DNA of 64,000 nucleotides from Alicyclobacillus tolerans (GCF_021739485.1 NZ_JAJFNK010000004.1:124001-188000); one strand, 5' to 3'. Shown: positions 27,958 through 37,692, counted from the stretch's first letter. Notes: generated by a model not told the origin, from the letters alone. Made by a program: numbers and translations.

Positions 27958-28728
27958 ATGAAAAAATCAGCTAAAATCGGTTTGGCGCTTGCAAGTGTCT
28001 GCGTTTCTGGATCGTTGCTTGGCTCCGTTGTGTTTGCCGCACAAACATCCGGGTCCTCGCCCTCGCTTGCAGCCTCGTCCGCGACGTTGAAAACACAGCT
28101 GAAAACGGATCGCACTGCACAAAAACAACTACAATCGGAGAACAAGCAACTCAGTCAACAAATCAAAGCGGACGTTCAAGCATGGCATACGCAAAACCCC
28201 AATCCGATGAAACAATTGACTTCAACTCAGCAGAATTCGGTAAAAACCCTGCGCTCTGAAATCAAAAATGAAGAAGCGGCGTTAAAGCCTTTGCGCCAGC
28301 AAGTGCATGCACTATACGGCCAATTGAAAGCGGCAAGGCAGGCAAAAGACAAAACAACCGTCGCGCAACTCAGGTCACAAATTCAGCCTCTGGTCTCGCA
28401 AATCAAGTCTGGAAACCAACAGGTCAAAACCGACCGGCAACAGCTTCAAGCAATTCTGCCTCCCGGTGTCGTCAAGGCATTCCGCGCCAAGCAACTGGCA
28501 TTGCACAATAGCTTAAAAGACGACTGGACAGCGTTAAAGGGACTGAATCAACAACTGCGTGCGGACGAACACACCTTGAAAACGGATCGGCAAAATAAAG
28601 ACTGGTCCCAAGTGAACGCAGATTTGCAAAAAATCAACGCCGACCTCCAAAGCACAATTACAGCCAAACAGCAGCTGTTGAAGGACTTTTCAAGTACAAC
28701 GGCAGAGACGACACAAGCGGCGAATTAA
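27958..28728 (+). CDS. Secreted coiled-coil protein
   Basis: 256 aa. A clear Sec signal peptide (KKSAKIGLALASVCVSGSLLGSVVFA) with a likely cut after VFA. The remainder is almost all helix: Gln, Lys, Leu and Ala with repeated TLKTDR-like phrases (LKTQLKTDRTAQ, QQVKTDRQQLQ, HTLKTDRQNKD), predicting a long antiparallel coiled coil. No enzyme motif, no anchor. ATG follows GTGGAGG. It starts 76 nt after the kinase gene and may be its output, perhaps an envelope-stress or sensor-modulating protein in the manner of Spy/CpxP. That role is inference only. Confidence 0.75.
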   Translation: MKKSAKIGLALASVCVSGSLLGSVVFAAQTSGSSPSLAASSATLKTQLKTDRTAQKQLQSENKQLSQQIKADVQAWHTQNPNPMKQLTSTQQNSVKTLRSEIKNEEAALKPLRQQVHALYGQLKAARQAKDKTTVAQLRSQIQPLVSQIKSGNQQVKTDRQQLQAILPPGVVKAFRAKQLALHNSLKDDWTALKGLNQQLRADEHTLKTDRQNKDWSQVNADLQKINADLQSTITAKQQLLKDFSSTTAETTQAAN

Positions 28729-28751
28729 CGAATGAGCCGCTGCAACCGCGT

Positions 28752-28791
28752 AAGCCCTTGGTTTTGGTGCATCAGCCAAGACCAAGGGCTT
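28752..28791 (+). terminator. Hairpin ending the two-component/secreted-protein unit
   Basis: AAGCCCTTGGT pairs with ACCAAGGGCTT and the inner TTGG with CCAA, giving a long stem with an 8-nt loop. The T tract is weak. Confidence 0.6.
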
Positions 28792-28931
28792 CGCTGTATC
28801 CGTAGACCATGCCATTTACCCCAAGTACACCCGGCAATACATATAAACCTCTGATGAGGAAAATATAGTTATTACTCACCGTGATGAATAGCCCGATCAG
28901 TACTCCGGTGCTCCGAACGGAGGTTCCTAAT

Positions 28932-30503
28932 GTGACACGCCGTCGGTCTCTGCGTGACTTGTTAAACAAAAAAACGACTGAACCTTCAACCGCCCTCCCT
29001 TGGCCAGACCCAGCTTCTCAACGGCATGAACCCGTCCGCGCAGATGTTCAACAAAATTACCGGATTGCTGCGCACCTTTGGAAAGACTGCGAGGATGTGC
29101 AGTTTCGCTGGATCAAGGCGGGGACAAAGGACATCCTCGTCGTGTGGATTGACACCTTGGTCGGGAAAGAACTCACACAAAATGGGATTTTTAAAGAACT
29201 GAGTCAGCAAGAACATACCCCAACTTCGATGGCAGAAATAGAACTGGTGCTTACAGTTCAAAGTATGCGCGTGACCAGTTTTTACGAGGTAAACCTGTCC
29301 ATGGGAGACGGGTTTGCCGTCTTATTCGCAGAAGGCTTCGACACTGCACTTTGTATAGATGTGAGCCAGTTCCAGGGACGGCCCGTGGAAAAGCCAGACT
29401 TGGAACCCGGAGTCGTAGGCCCTCAAGAGTCGTTCACCGAGCTTCTCGAAAAGAATTTGGGCATGCTTCGACGCAAGATCAAAAGCCCTCAGTTCAAAAT
29501 TGAAATGCAGCACTTTGGCAACCTATCCCAAACCAAAGTAGCCGTCATCTATGCCGCAGAGGTCGCAAAACCCGAATTGGTGGAAGAATTGAGGCAACGT
29601 CTAGGGAAAATCAACATCGATGGCGTCGTGGACATTAATTACATCCGGGAACTCACAGCAGATGCGCCGAGATCCCCCTTTCCGCGCAACCAGATTTCGG
29701 AGCGTCCGGACCGGATTGCGGCAGCTCTCTTGCAAGGCCGCGTGGGAGTCATTGTCGACGGGAGCCCTTACGCCATGTTGGTCCCGGCCACTTTTATTCA
29801 CCTGTTGTCTTCCAGCGAAGACTACTACAGTGCTTACATTATGTCCTTGCCGGTTCGACTGCTTCGGCACCTCACCTATTGGGCATCCATGCTGCTGCCG
29901 GCGCTGTACATCGCCTTAATGTCGTATCACCAGGAAATGCTGCCCACGGCACTGCTGGTCACCTTGGCCGCGACACACGAAGGAGTTCCGTTCCCGGCTG
30001 TTGTGGAAGCTTTCATCATGGTGATTACGTTTGAAGCCCTGCGCGAAGCCGGAATTCGGCTGCCAAAAGCGGTTGGGCAATCCGTCAGTATTGTCGGTGC
30101 GCTTGTCATTGGCGATGCTGCGGTCAATGCCGGAATCGTATCCCCGGGCATGGTGATTGTCGTGGCTTTGACCGGTGTCGCGTCGTTCTCTATCCCTTCG
30201 TACGACCTCGCTATGACAAACCGGCTGCTGCAAGTTCCCTTTATGCTGTTGGCCGGATTTTTTGGGTTGTACGGCATCACGGTGGGCTTGTTTATCCTGC
30301 TGGCCCACTTAGTGTCGCTGCGCTCCTTCGGCGTGCCGTACATGTCCCCGCTGGCGCCTCTCGATTCCCGTGCCCTGCGGGAGGATTCGTTTTTTCGCAG
30401 TCCGTGGTGGAGTTTACAAACACGGCCAGCGATGCTCGAACCCGTCAATTCCATCGAAAACGCCTCCCCCAAGCCCCAGCCTGAGGGCGGTGGCAAGTCG
30501 TGA
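28932..30503 (+). CDS. Spore germination receptor subunit A (GerA family)
   Basis: About 523 aa. The cytosolic N-terminal domain (about 1-270) has the GerAA pattern (FKELSQQEH, LSMGDGFAVLF, NLGMLRRKIKSP, DGVVDINYIREL, SPFPRNQISERPDRIAAALLQG). About five helices follow (LTYWASMLLPALYIALMSY onward), and the tail is Pro-rich. GTG 28932 with GGAGG at 8 nt is the likely start; a GTG/ATG at 28881 lacks a ribosome site. First gene of a ger operon whose order is A, C, small protein, B, B. It forms the inner-membrane germinant receptor of the spore. Confidence 0.9.
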   Translation: MTRRRSLRDLLNKKTTEPSTALPWPDPASQRHEPVRADVQQNYRIAAHLWKDCEDVQFRWIKAGTKDILVVWIDTLVGKELTQNGIFKELSQQEHTPTSMAEIELVLTVQSMRVTSFYEVNLSMGDGFAVLFAEGFDTALCIDVSQFQGRPVEKPDLEPGVVGPQESFTELLEKNLGMLRRKIKSPQFKIEMQHFGNLSQTKVAVIYAAEVAKPELVEELRQRLGKINIDGVVDINYIRELTADAPRSPFPRNQISERPDRIAAALLQGRVGVIVDGSPYAMLVPATFIHLLSSSEDYYSAYIMSLPVRLLRHLTYWASMLLPALYIALMSYHQEMLPTALLVTLAATHEGVPFPAVVEAFIMVITFEALREAGIRLPKAVGQSVSIVGALVIGDAAVNAGIVSPGMVIVVALTGVASFSIPSYDLAMTNRLLQVPFMLLAGFFGLYGITVGLFILLAHLVSLRSFGVPYMSPLAPLDSRALREDSFFRSPWWSLQTRPAMLEPVNSIENASPKPQPEGGGKS

Positions 30504-31753
30504 TACATTTTAAACAACGTTTGCACCGAATGAGCCTATGGGCAGTGACAGCCGCGTGCATCGCCCTGGTGACGGGGTGCTGGGGTCAAGTTGAGGTGGG
30601 AGACATGTCCATCGTCATGGCTCTTGGTATCGACCGGACACAGCAAGGGATGGTGAGGGTCACTGCGCAGGTGATTAATCCGGCCACCATGCAGGCAGGT
30701 GCCGGACAAGGGGGCGGGGGTACGGGCAAGGGGTACAAAGACCACACCTCCACTGGGAAAACCTTTGACGAAGCCATGCACAACTTTTTGCTGAGCCCTT
30801 GGCGACCCTTGTATTTTGCCCATAACACGATGGTCGTGTTTGGCGCAGCATATGCTCAACAAGGAATCAGTCAGGCCCTCGATTATTTCGACCGAAACCG
30901 CGAGTTCCGGCGCATTCAAATGTTTGCAGTGAGCAAGGGGTTGGCTCAAGATGAGTTGGCTACAACCAGCGGAATTGAACGCGTAAACGCGCGGACGCTG
31001 CGAGAACTCGTAGAACACCAAAACGATGCAGGTTGGACGTTGCCAAGCATTCAACTGAATGTGACGGACCAACTTTTGGCGGCTTCCCACACCCCGCTTG
31101 TCTCCAGTCTTTCCTTGGATTCAAGGGGAACCCCGACAGTAAGCGGAATTGCGGTCTTTCAGGGCGACAAACTGGCGGATTTTGTGGACGTTCCAGAGTC
31201 TCGCGGCATCCTCTGGTTTTTGAGCCAGGTTCACAGGGCGCAGTTACTCATCCCGTGCCCAAAGCACGCGACGGGTTCCCACACGATGGGTTCCCCAACA
31301 CCAGGAAGCCCGAAGACGCTGGCGATACAAATTTTGAATTCCCAAGCGGAAATCGCACCGGTTATCTCTGGGAATCTGCCTGCATTTCATGTGAAAGTCC
31401 GGGGCGTCGGAGAGGTTTCCCGTCTCTGTGAGGAAGCACCCACGAAAAGGAATATGCAAGATTGGAGTCAAGTCACATCGTCCGTCGTCCAACAAGAAAT
31501 GGAAGCCGCTTTGGCCAAAGTCCAATCCGATGGCGTTGACGCCGTGCAGTTTGGGACGGCGTTGTTTCGAAGCAATCCCTCGTACTGGCGAGCCATCGCA
31601 AAACAGTGGCCCGCTATGTTCCCTCGCGTCAAGGTGACGTATGATGTCGAGTTCCACTTGATTCGAACAGGTATGAGTTCGAAAAATCCAGAGCACGAAT
31701 ATACGCCGGAAATCTATCCACCTGCATCCGGAAGAGGAGCGATTCCGTCATGA
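30500..31753 (+). CDS. Ger(x)C-family germination lipoprotein
   Basis: 417 aa. Signal sequence with lipobox LVTGC, giving a lipid-anchored Cys near residue 27. It then has the Ger(x)C pattern: GDMSIVMALGIDR, VINPATM, TFDEAMHNFLL and RPLYFAHNTMVVFG, ending in TYDVEFHLIRTGM. A Gly-rich insert (AGAGQGGGGTGKG) occupies the first loop. It overlaps gerA by 4 nt and the following small gene by ATGA, so translation is coupled through the operon. Confidence 0.9.
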   Translation: MIHFKQRLHRMSLWAVTAACIALVTGCWGQVEVGDMSIVMALGIDRTQQGMVRVTAQVINPATMQAGAGQGGGGTGKGYKDHTSTGKTFDEAMHNFLLSPWRPLYFAHNTMVVFGAAYAQQGISQALDYFDRNREFRRIQMFAVSKGLAQDELATTSGIERVNARTLRELVEHQNDAGWTLPSIQLNVTDQLLAASHTPLVSSLSLDSRGTPTVSGIAVFQGDKLADFVDVPESRGILWFLSQVHRAQLLIPCPKHATGSHTMGSPTPGSPKTLAIQILNSQAEIAPVISGNLPAFHVKVRGVGEVSRLCEEAPTKRNMQDWSQVTSSVVQQEMEAALAKVQSDGVDAVQFGTALFRSNPSYWRAIAKQWPAMFPRVKVTYDVEFHLIRTGMSSKNPEHEYTPEIYPPASGRGAIPS

Positions 31754-31974
31754 TCTGGGTTGCTTTCCTGTTTGGCCTCTTTGTTGTCCGGGAATGGCCA
31801 GGTTTTGTGAAGGACCGAAAACACAAAGAACTTGCCGTGAATGTAACCATGGTAGCCCTTGGATTGTTGATGGCCTCCCTGGTTCATTGGCACATTGCGG
31901 CACAAATGGACCCATTGGAACCGGTAAAAGCCCTGTTTGAACCGATGACAAAGTGGTTTTACAACATCCTGTAA
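31750..31974 (+). CDS. Small two-helix membrane protein in the ger operon
   Basis: 74 aa. Helix 1 at the N-terminus (MIWVAFLFGLFVV), a basic linker (KDRKHKELAV), helix 2 (VTMVALGLLMASLVHWHI), and an amphipathic tail. It overlaps the gerC-like stop by ATGA. Some ger operons carry a small GerD/GerX-like or unnamed membrane protein at this place, so it is plausibly an accessory subunit; the family was not identified. Confidence 0.75.
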   Translation: MIWVAFLFGLFVVREWPGFVKDRKHKELAVNVTMVALGLLMASLVHWHIAAQMDPLEPVKALFEPMTKWFYNIL

Positions 31975-32035
31975 GGGGAAATTTTTATCAACACAGGAAT
32001 GGGGCGCAGAACAACACAGGAACGAGGCGCAGGTC

Positions 32036-33142
32036 GTGCAAATACAAACAACGACAATTTCCCGGCTGCAATTCATTTACCTGATGACCTGGCTGATTAT
32101 GGGGACCGGAGTATTGACACTCCCGTACTCTATCAGCCAATTTGTCGTGCGTGACGCTTGGATGAGCGCAGTCCTCATCTTTGCGATGCCCCTAGTGGCA
32201 TCTGGGATTACAGCTCTGTACATTCGCACCTTTTCTACGCGTCCTTTGGTGGAAGGCTTTCATACGGCATTTGGTCCGTGGCTGGGCCGGTTGGTCAGTA
32301 TGTGGCTGTTGGTGTGGCTGTACGCCTTGCTGTGCATGATTGTTCGGGAGTTGTGTGTCTTTGTCGAGGTTGGGGTTCTGCCGCAAACTCCGATTTACGT
32401 CATCTCGGCCCTGATTGTGTTCCCGGTCGCAATCACAACTTCCTGGGGCTTTGAGGTCATGGGGCGGCTGTCCGAAATCCTGACGCCTTTGGCGGTCATC
32501 GTCACACTGGCACTATTCGGGTTGGCCGTGCAACACGCAGATATACATCGATTGACACCCGTGCTTGCGGACGGTTGGACCCCTGTCTTGCGAGGCACCG
32601 TGATCCCTTGGACTTGGGCCATGGAACTGGTCATCGCACTCCAATTCGTTCAAAGCCTGTCAAACGGCGGACGGTATCTGACGAAAGACCTCCTGATTGT
32701 CGGCGCCGTTTTGATGACAATTGGAGTGGTTGCGGAAGTGACCATCACTAGCATTTTGGGGCCGCAGCGCACGTACTCCTTATTTCCCATTTTGGAAGTG
32801 ATCCGTACCATTCGCTACGGTGACTTTTTAGAGCGATTGGACCCACTGTATGTGATGGGAGTAACCAGTTTGATTTTGTTGAAATTGTCCACCTTTCAGT
32901 ATGCGTGGCTATCCGGACTCCAACAGTGGCTTCGGTGCAGTTCTTACCGCCCGTTGGTTTGGAGCGGAGCGTTCGCTGTCTGGACAGGCAGCCTATTCCT
33001 ATGGCCAGATGCACCCACCATGGACGAATACATCCTGTTTACTTTACCTGGGTACTTTGCCATAACACTCATCGCTTTGCCACTGGCGGCGATTGTTGTG
33101 TACCGGATTCGAAAGTCTTTGGACACAAGGCTCAGTTCTTGA
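32036..33142 (+). CDS. Spore germination permease subunit B, copy 1
   Basis: 368 aa, about ten helices, GerAB/YndE family of the APC superfamily, the subunit that recognises the germinant. Typical: SRLQFIYLMTWLIMGTGVLTLPY, then FWxxR-like VVRDAWMS, IRTFSTRPLVEGF, and ILEVIRTIRYGDFLERLDPLYVM. GTG start with GAGG about 8 nt upstream. It is followed 105 nt later by a second gene of the same family. Confidence 0.88.
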   Translation: MQIQTTTISRLQFIYLMTWLIMGTGVLTLPYSISQFVVRDAWMSAVLIFAMPLVASGITALYIRTFSTRPLVEGFHTAFGPWLGRLVSMWLLVWLYALLCMIVRELCVFVEVGVLPQTPIYVISALIVFPVAITTSWGFEVMGRLSEILTPLAVIVTLALFGLAVQHADIHRLTPVLADGWTPVLRGTVIPWTWAMELVIALQFVQSLSNGGRYLTKDLLIVGAVLMTIGVVAEVTITSILGPQRTYSLFPILEVIRTIRYGDFLERLDPLYVMGVTSLILLKLSTFQYAWLSGLQQWLRCSSYRPLVWSGAFAVWTGSLFLWPDAPTMDEYILFTLPGYFAITLIALPLAAIVVYRIRKSLDTRLSS

Positions 33143-33247
33143 CTCATTTCCAGCACGACGGAGTTGTAACGAGAAGAACTTGTGAAGGCCGCTTCGGATT
33201 TCACGGAGTGCAAGAAAACCAGCAGCGTACGTAAGGAGACCAACAGG

Positions 33248-34357
33248 TTGCGTGAACAGATTTCTCGTCTCCAACTGTTTTATCTCATGATGTGGGTTAT
33301 TTTGGCTACGGGGTACCTAACCCTTCCCTTCGCCATAAGCCACTTCACACAGCGCGACGGGTGGCTCGTGCCCATTCCCTTTTTGGCCGGAATCTGGCTG
33401 GTTTTCCTATTGACACTGGCATTTTCGCGTCACTTTCCCCGCCAAACCATCACAGAAGGTCTGCAGACGGCCTTGGGTTCTCTTGTGGGCGGGTTTTTGT
33501 CCTTTATCCTATCCATTTGGTTTTTCATTTTCATTTGTATTGTGGTAAGAGAACTCGTGACCTTTGTCGACGTGACCATTTTACCGGAGACTCCGTATTA
33601 CGTTACAGCAGCTGTTGTACTGGCCTCCGTGGCCTACGCCGTTTCATTAGGACTGGAGGGTCTCGGACGCATCGCCGAAATTGTGACACCCATGGTTATG
33701 GTTTTAAGTGCCTCCTTGCTGCTGCTGGCTTTGCAACACGCGGATTTCACCCACATCCAACCCATCCTCGCCGACAACTGGCACCCCGTCCTAAAAGGTT
33801 CGGTATTGCCATGGACGTTTGCCGTGGAACTTTGTCTTGTCATTCCGCTTTCACGGTACCTTAAGGGCCCTGCCATCAAACTGCGAGACGGCTTCATATT
33901 TGGTCTGATTCTGGCGGTAATTGGCATCTTGATTGAATTGGCGGTCATTGCAGTCCTCAGATCGACACTGCAGTTCTCCAATTACCCGATTCTCGAAGCC
34001 GTTCGCACCATCAGCTATGGTCAATTTTTTGAGCACCTGGACCCTCTGTATGTCGTGGCTATCACTTTGACCATTCTTGTGAAATTAAGTGTTATTCAGT
34101 ATGGGTGGGTCGTAGAGTTGCAGCAACTGTTACAGCTGAAGGATTACCGGCCTGCGGTCTGGAGTACAAGCTTCGCCGCATGGGCAGGAAGTATTTTTCT
34201 TTTTCCGAATACGACCGCACTCAACGACTTTATGCTGTTTTCGGCGTTTTCCTATTTTGTTTTAACGGTACTGCTCAGTTTGTCCTTAGCCGTTGGAGTT
34301 CAAAGCCTTCGCAGTCTAATCCATGGATCCGATAAAAGTCCCAACCCGAGGCATTGA
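33248..34357 (+). CDS. Spore germination permease subunit B, copy 2
   Basis: 369 aa, clearly paralogous to the gene before it: ISRLQLFYLMMWVILATGYLTLPF against ISRLQFIYLMTWLIMGTGVLTLPY, and ILEAVRTISYGQFFEHLDPLYVV against ILEVIRTIRYGDFLERLDPLYVM. A TTG at 33248 with AAGGAG 9 nt upstream matches the length of copy 1; a GTG at 33182 is possible. Two B subunits with one A and one C subunit suggest alternative germinant specificities. Confidence 0.86.
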   Translation: MREQISRLQLFYLMMWVILATGYLTLPFAISHFTQRDGWLVPIPFLAGIWLVFLLTLAFSRHFPRQTITEGLQTALGSLVGGFLSFILSIWFFIFICIVVRELVTFVDVTILPETPYYVTAAVVLASVAYAVSLGLEGLGRIAEIVTPMVMVLSASLLLLALQHADFTHIQPILADNWHPVLKGSVLPWTFAVELCLVIPLSRYLKGPAIKLRDGFIFGLILAVIGILIELAVIAVLRSTLQFSNYPILEAVRTISYGQFFEHLDPLYVVAITLTILVKLSVIQYGWVVELQQLLQLKDYRPAVWSTSFAAWAGSIFLFPNTTALNDFMLFSAFSYFVLTVLLSLSLAVGVQSLRSLIHGSDKSPNPRH

Positions 34358-34402
34358 GACACTTCGTAATCCTTGCCATGGAGCCACACACGCCGAATTT
34401 GC

Positions 34403-34408
34403 TATAAT
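34403..34408 (+). promoter_or_regulatory. -10 box of the glnS promoter
   Basis: TATAAT, consensus for the housekeeping sigma factor, 46 nt before the glnS start. No clear -35 box at 16-18 nt was seen. Confidence 0.45.
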
Positions 34409-34453
34409 GAGAAAAACTTATGTCAGCGTTCAATGATGAAAGGTTGAAACCCC

Positions 34454-36118
34454 ATGGAAAATACATCAAGTTCTTCGGATTTTATTCGGGAGATCGTCCG
34501 CGACGATTTAAAAGAGGGCCGTGTGGGAAAAATCGTGACCCGCTTTCCCCCGGAGCCGAATGGGTATCTACATATTGGACACGCCAAATCCATCTGCATT
34601 AATTTCGGGATTGCGGACGAGTTTGGCGGCAAGACCAACCTGCGCTTTGACGACACAAATCCGCTCAAAGAAGACAGCGAATACGTCAAGGCCATCCAAG
34701 AAGATGTGGCATGGCTTGGATTCGAATGGGACGGGCTGTATTTCGCGTCCGATTACTTTGAAGAGATGTACCAACGCGCCGTGCTGCTTATCCAAAAAGG
34801 GAAAGCGTACGTGGATGACCTGAGTGCCGATCAACTTCGCGAAACCCGTGGCACCTTGACGGAACCTGGCCAGAACAGCCCGTACCGCGACCGGAGTGTC
34901 GAAGAAAACCTGGATTTGTTCGAGCGCATGCGGAACGGCGATTTCGCAGACGGCAAAAAGGTCTTGCGGGCTAAGATTGATATGGCCTCGCCGAACCTGA
35001 ACCTGCGCGATCCGGTGCTCTATCGCATCTCACACGCGAAGCACCACAACACGGGAGACAAATGGTGCATTTACCCGATGTACGCCTTTGCACACCCACT
35101 CGAAGATGCCATTGAGGGGGTCACACACTCCCTTTGCACGCTGGAGTTCAAAGACCAGCGTCCTCTGTACGACTGGGTGGTCCGCGAATGTGAGATGCCA
35201 AACGTTCCGCACCAATACGAATTTGGGCGCTTGAATCTCACGAATACGGTGATGAGCAAGCGGTATTTGAAGAAATTGGTGGATGAAGGGCTCGTCGACG
35301 GCTGGGACGACCCCCGCATGCCAACGATTTCCGGTTTGCGCCGACGCGGGTTTACGCCGGAGTCCATTCGGTCGTTTATCGACGAACTGGGCATTACGGT
35401 CGCAGGCGGAGAAGTCGACTACAAGCTGCTCGAGCATCATGCCCGACAAGATTTGAATCTGAAAGCTCCGCGTGCGATGGCCGTGATCCGTCCTCTGAAA
35501 GTAGTCATCACCAATTATCCAGAGGGTCAAGTCGAAATGCTGGAAGTCAAAGTCAACCCGGAAGACCCAGAGATGGGTACCAAGCAGATCCCGTTTTCGC
35601 GCGAGGTGTATATTGAGCAGGAAGACTTCATGGAGGTCCCGCCCCCGAAATACCACCGGCTTTATCCTGGGAACGAAGTGCGTTTGAAAGACGCGTACTT
35701 CGTCACTTGCAATGACGTGATCAAGGACGAAAACGGCAATGTGGTGGAACTGCACTGTACGTACGACCCTGAGACGAAAAGCGGGACAGGTTTTACAGCT
35801 CGCAAGGTAAAAGGAACCATCCATTGGGTAGAATGCAAGAGCGCGATTCCAGCCGAGTTCCGTTTATACGAACCCCTTCTGGCTGGCGACTACGATGAAG
35901 AAGCCTCATTGGAGGAACAGATTAATCCGGACTCAGTGAAAGTGGCTCAAGGATATATCGGAGTCGACCTAAAGGATACAAGACCGCAGGACAAGTACCA
36001 GTTCGTACGACAGGGCTACTTCAATGTTGACCCTAAAGATACTACGGCAGATTTGAAAGTATTCAATCTTATCGTCTCATTGAAAAGTTCCTTTAAGATT
36101 GAACAAAAGACCCCTTAA
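34454..36118 (+). CDS. glnS: Glutaminyl-tRNA synthetase
   Basis: 554 aa, class I synthetase (EC 6.1.1.18). [20 protein letters not shown] holds the HIGH motif, LRFDDTNP confirms a GlxRS, and VMSKRYL is the KMSKS loop. The C-terminal half is the two-barrel anticodon-binding domain of GlnRS ([33 protein letters not shown]), which bacterial GluRS lacks. Most Bacilli lack GlnRS and make Gln-tRNA by GatCAB, so this gene is probably a horizontal acquisition; length and motifs resemble the proteobacterial enzyme. ATG preceded by AAAGG. Confidence 0.96.
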   Translation: MENTSSSSDFIREIVRDDLKEGRVGKIVTRFPPEPNGYLHIGHAKSICINFGIADEFGGKTNLRFDDTNPLKEDSEYVKAIQEDVAWLGFEWDGLYFASDYFEEMYQRAVLLIQKGKAYVDDLSADQLRETRGTLTEPGQNSPYRDRSVEENLDLFERMRNGDFADGKKVLRAKIDMASPNLNLRDPVLYRISHAKHHNTGDKWCIYPMYAFAHPLEDAIEGVTHSLCTLEFKDQRPLYDWVVRECEMPNVPHQYEFGRLNLTNTVMSKRYLKKLVDEGLVDGWDDPRMPTISGLRRRGFTPESIRSFIDELGITVAGGEVDYKLLEHHARQDLNLKAPRAMAVIRPLKVVITNYPEGQVEMLEVKVNPEDPEMGTKQIPFSREVYIEQEDFMEVPPPKYHRLYPGNEVRLKDAYFVTCNDVIKDENGNVVELHCTYDPETKSGTGFTARKVKGTIHWVECKSAIPAEFRLYEPLLAGDYDEEASLEEQINPDSVKVAQGYIGVDLKDTRPQDKYQFVRQGYFNVDPKDTTADLKVFNLIVSLKSSFKIEQKTP

Positions 36119-36135
36119 CCCATGTAACTGTTGCA

Positions 36136-36158
36136 AACGCGCGCCGCAGGCGCGCGTT
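36136..36158. terminator. GC-rich hairpin between glnS and the glycosyltransferase
   Basis: AACGCGCGCC-GCA-GGCGCGCGTT, a perfect 10-bp stem with a 3-nt loop between convergent genes. The T tract is weak on both sides. Confidence 0.6.
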
Positions 36159-36195
36159 CTGTATTGTCTTGAACTCAATCGCACATCCACCCTCT

Positions 36196-37404
36196 TCACA
36201 TGGACTGGCGATTCGCACCTCTTTGCTGCACTGGGTTCAAAGTTTCACTTTCCTCGACCATTTGTGCAATCCATTGAATGCGCTTTTCCCAGGTGTGTTG
36301 TTTTGCAAATGCTTGACGCTGCTCTCTTTTCAAGCGGGATCGGTTGGACTGCAGTTCCTGAATCGCTTCTTTCATGGAAGATACAAGCCCTTGTTCTGTA
36401 GGACTGTGGTAAACCAGCTGTCGAACGGCTGCCGGGATGGGAAATCCACTTGTGACAACCGGCTTGCCGACCGCTAAGTATTCATAGAGTTTAAGTGGAC
36501 TGGAGGCTTCGCTGCTTTCGGAGGGACACCGTGGAAGCAACAACACATCCATGTTGTGCAGATAGGCAGGAAGCTCGTTGTACAGGACAGGACCCAAAAA
36601 ATGGACGTTCTTCATTTCTTGGAGCTCCTCAAAAGCTTGTTGTTGTTCGGCACTCACGATATGTCCGCGTTTGCCCATCAAAACAAAGGCATTCTCTGGG
36701 TACATGTTTGCCAGGTTTTTGACCGATTGAAAATCAATCCAATGGTTCAACGTGCCTGCAAAACCAATCCGGATTCTCCCCCCGAGGCTGTTCACGACTT
36801 CGGGTACTTTGCGCGGAGCCGTAAAGAAAGTCTCATTGACGGCATTGGGAAGGACCGCACAGGATTGTTGAAAGTTTCTTTGAATTTGGTCTTGCAAAGC
36901 CGGCGAAACCGCTACAACAACACAGCTTTCTGCAGTCAACTGGGCCAATTGAGTCGAGACACGGTTCGCATCCCACTTGTAAGGGAACTTCAAAATGTCG
37001 TCTACAAAGTCCACAACCAAGTACTTCGGCCGAAGTTGTGAAATCATCGGTTGCAGGTACGGAGTCCAGTTTGTCACGTATACGATAGACGTGTCTCGCC
37101 AATCTCCTCCTAAATAACCGGTCATTTCCCGATTCAATGTTGCCGCATGAAGTTTGACACTCCACCGAAGCGGATCCATCCGGGATGGTACTGGAAGCGG
37201 AGGCTGCAAAACGGTGACCCCGTCGATTTGACGTTGCTCCCATTGAAGGACTTTCCCGTCAAGTTTCTTCCACGCCGAAAATGGTTTTGGGGGTTGGACG
37301 TAAATTTTTGCTCCACTCCACGCCCCTGTCATCAGACGCGATGTATCCTGAAAACCAGGCGTTACAAATTCGGACATCCCGAAAGTGACCCAGTTTTTGA
37401 TCAC
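36196..37404 (-). CDS. Glycosyltransferase, GT4/GT1-type
   Basis: About 402 aa with a GT-B fold. The C-terminal domain has IRIGFAGTLNHWIDF, NVHFLGPVLYNELPAYLHNMDVLLLP and SPLKLYEYLAVGKPVVTSGFP, where the Glu-x7-Glu type motif binds the nucleotide sugar. No membrane helix. GTG start overlapping (GTGA) the stop of a small upstream frame, so translation looks coupled. Acceptor unknown; cell-surface glycan or spore-coat polysaccharide are possible. Confidence 0.86.
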   Translation of the reverse strand: MIKNWVTFGMSEFVTPGFQDTSRLMTGAWSGAKIYVQPPKPFSAWKKLDGKVLQWEQRQIDGVTVLQPPLPVPSRMDPLRWSVKLHAATLNREMTGYLGGDWRDTSIVYVTNWTPYLQPMISQLRPKYLVVDFVDDILKFPYKWDANRVSTQLAQLTAESCVVVAVSPALQDQIQRNFQQSCAVLPNAVNETFFTAPRKVPEVVNSLGGRIRIGFAGTLNHWIDFQSVKNLANMYPENAFVLMGKRGHIVSAEQQQAFEELQEMKNVHFLGPVLYNELPAYLHNMDVLLLPRCPSESSEASSPLKLYEYLAVGKPVVTSGFPIPAAVRQLVYHSPTEQGLVSSMKEAIQELQSNRSRLKREQRQAFAKQHTWEKRIQWIAQMVEESETLNPVQQRGANRQSM

Positions 37405-37550
37405 GTCAATTCACCACTCTTATCGAAAAGAATTTGTAAAAAGTCAGCAATTTTCGCCACTCCATTGTCGGGACTCAGCCTAAAAAATGCCGACACAAAC
37501 CCGGAACCCGGGATCAAACCGGGCTCGAACAAAGCGTAAAACAGCAACAT
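37401..37550 (-). CDS. Small 49-aa protein coupled to the glycosyltransferase
   Basis: ATG at 37550 with GAGGTG 6 nt upstream, 49 codons, and a TGA that overlaps the glycosyltransferase GTG. The product starts MLLFYALFEPGLIPGSGF and ends in FLQILFDKSGELT. It is hydrophobic at first and amphipathic later; no family recognised. The frame is open 11 codons further to a TTG. Tight coupling is the main argument that it is real; it may also be the detached N-terminus of a longer ancestral gene. Confidence 0.5.
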   Translation of the reverse strand: MLLFYALFEPGLIPGSGFVSAFFRLSPDNGVAKIADFLQILFDKSGELT

Positions 37551-37692
37551 CGAAGTCACCTCAAAAAATCCGAAATGCAATTTGCCTCAGGCAACGTCGA
37601 ATGTCCATTTAGAAACCGCGCTCACATCCCGAAAAGCCATACCTTTATGTAGGATATAATGCCACCCTTTGGACGGAATAACCTCTCACTAT

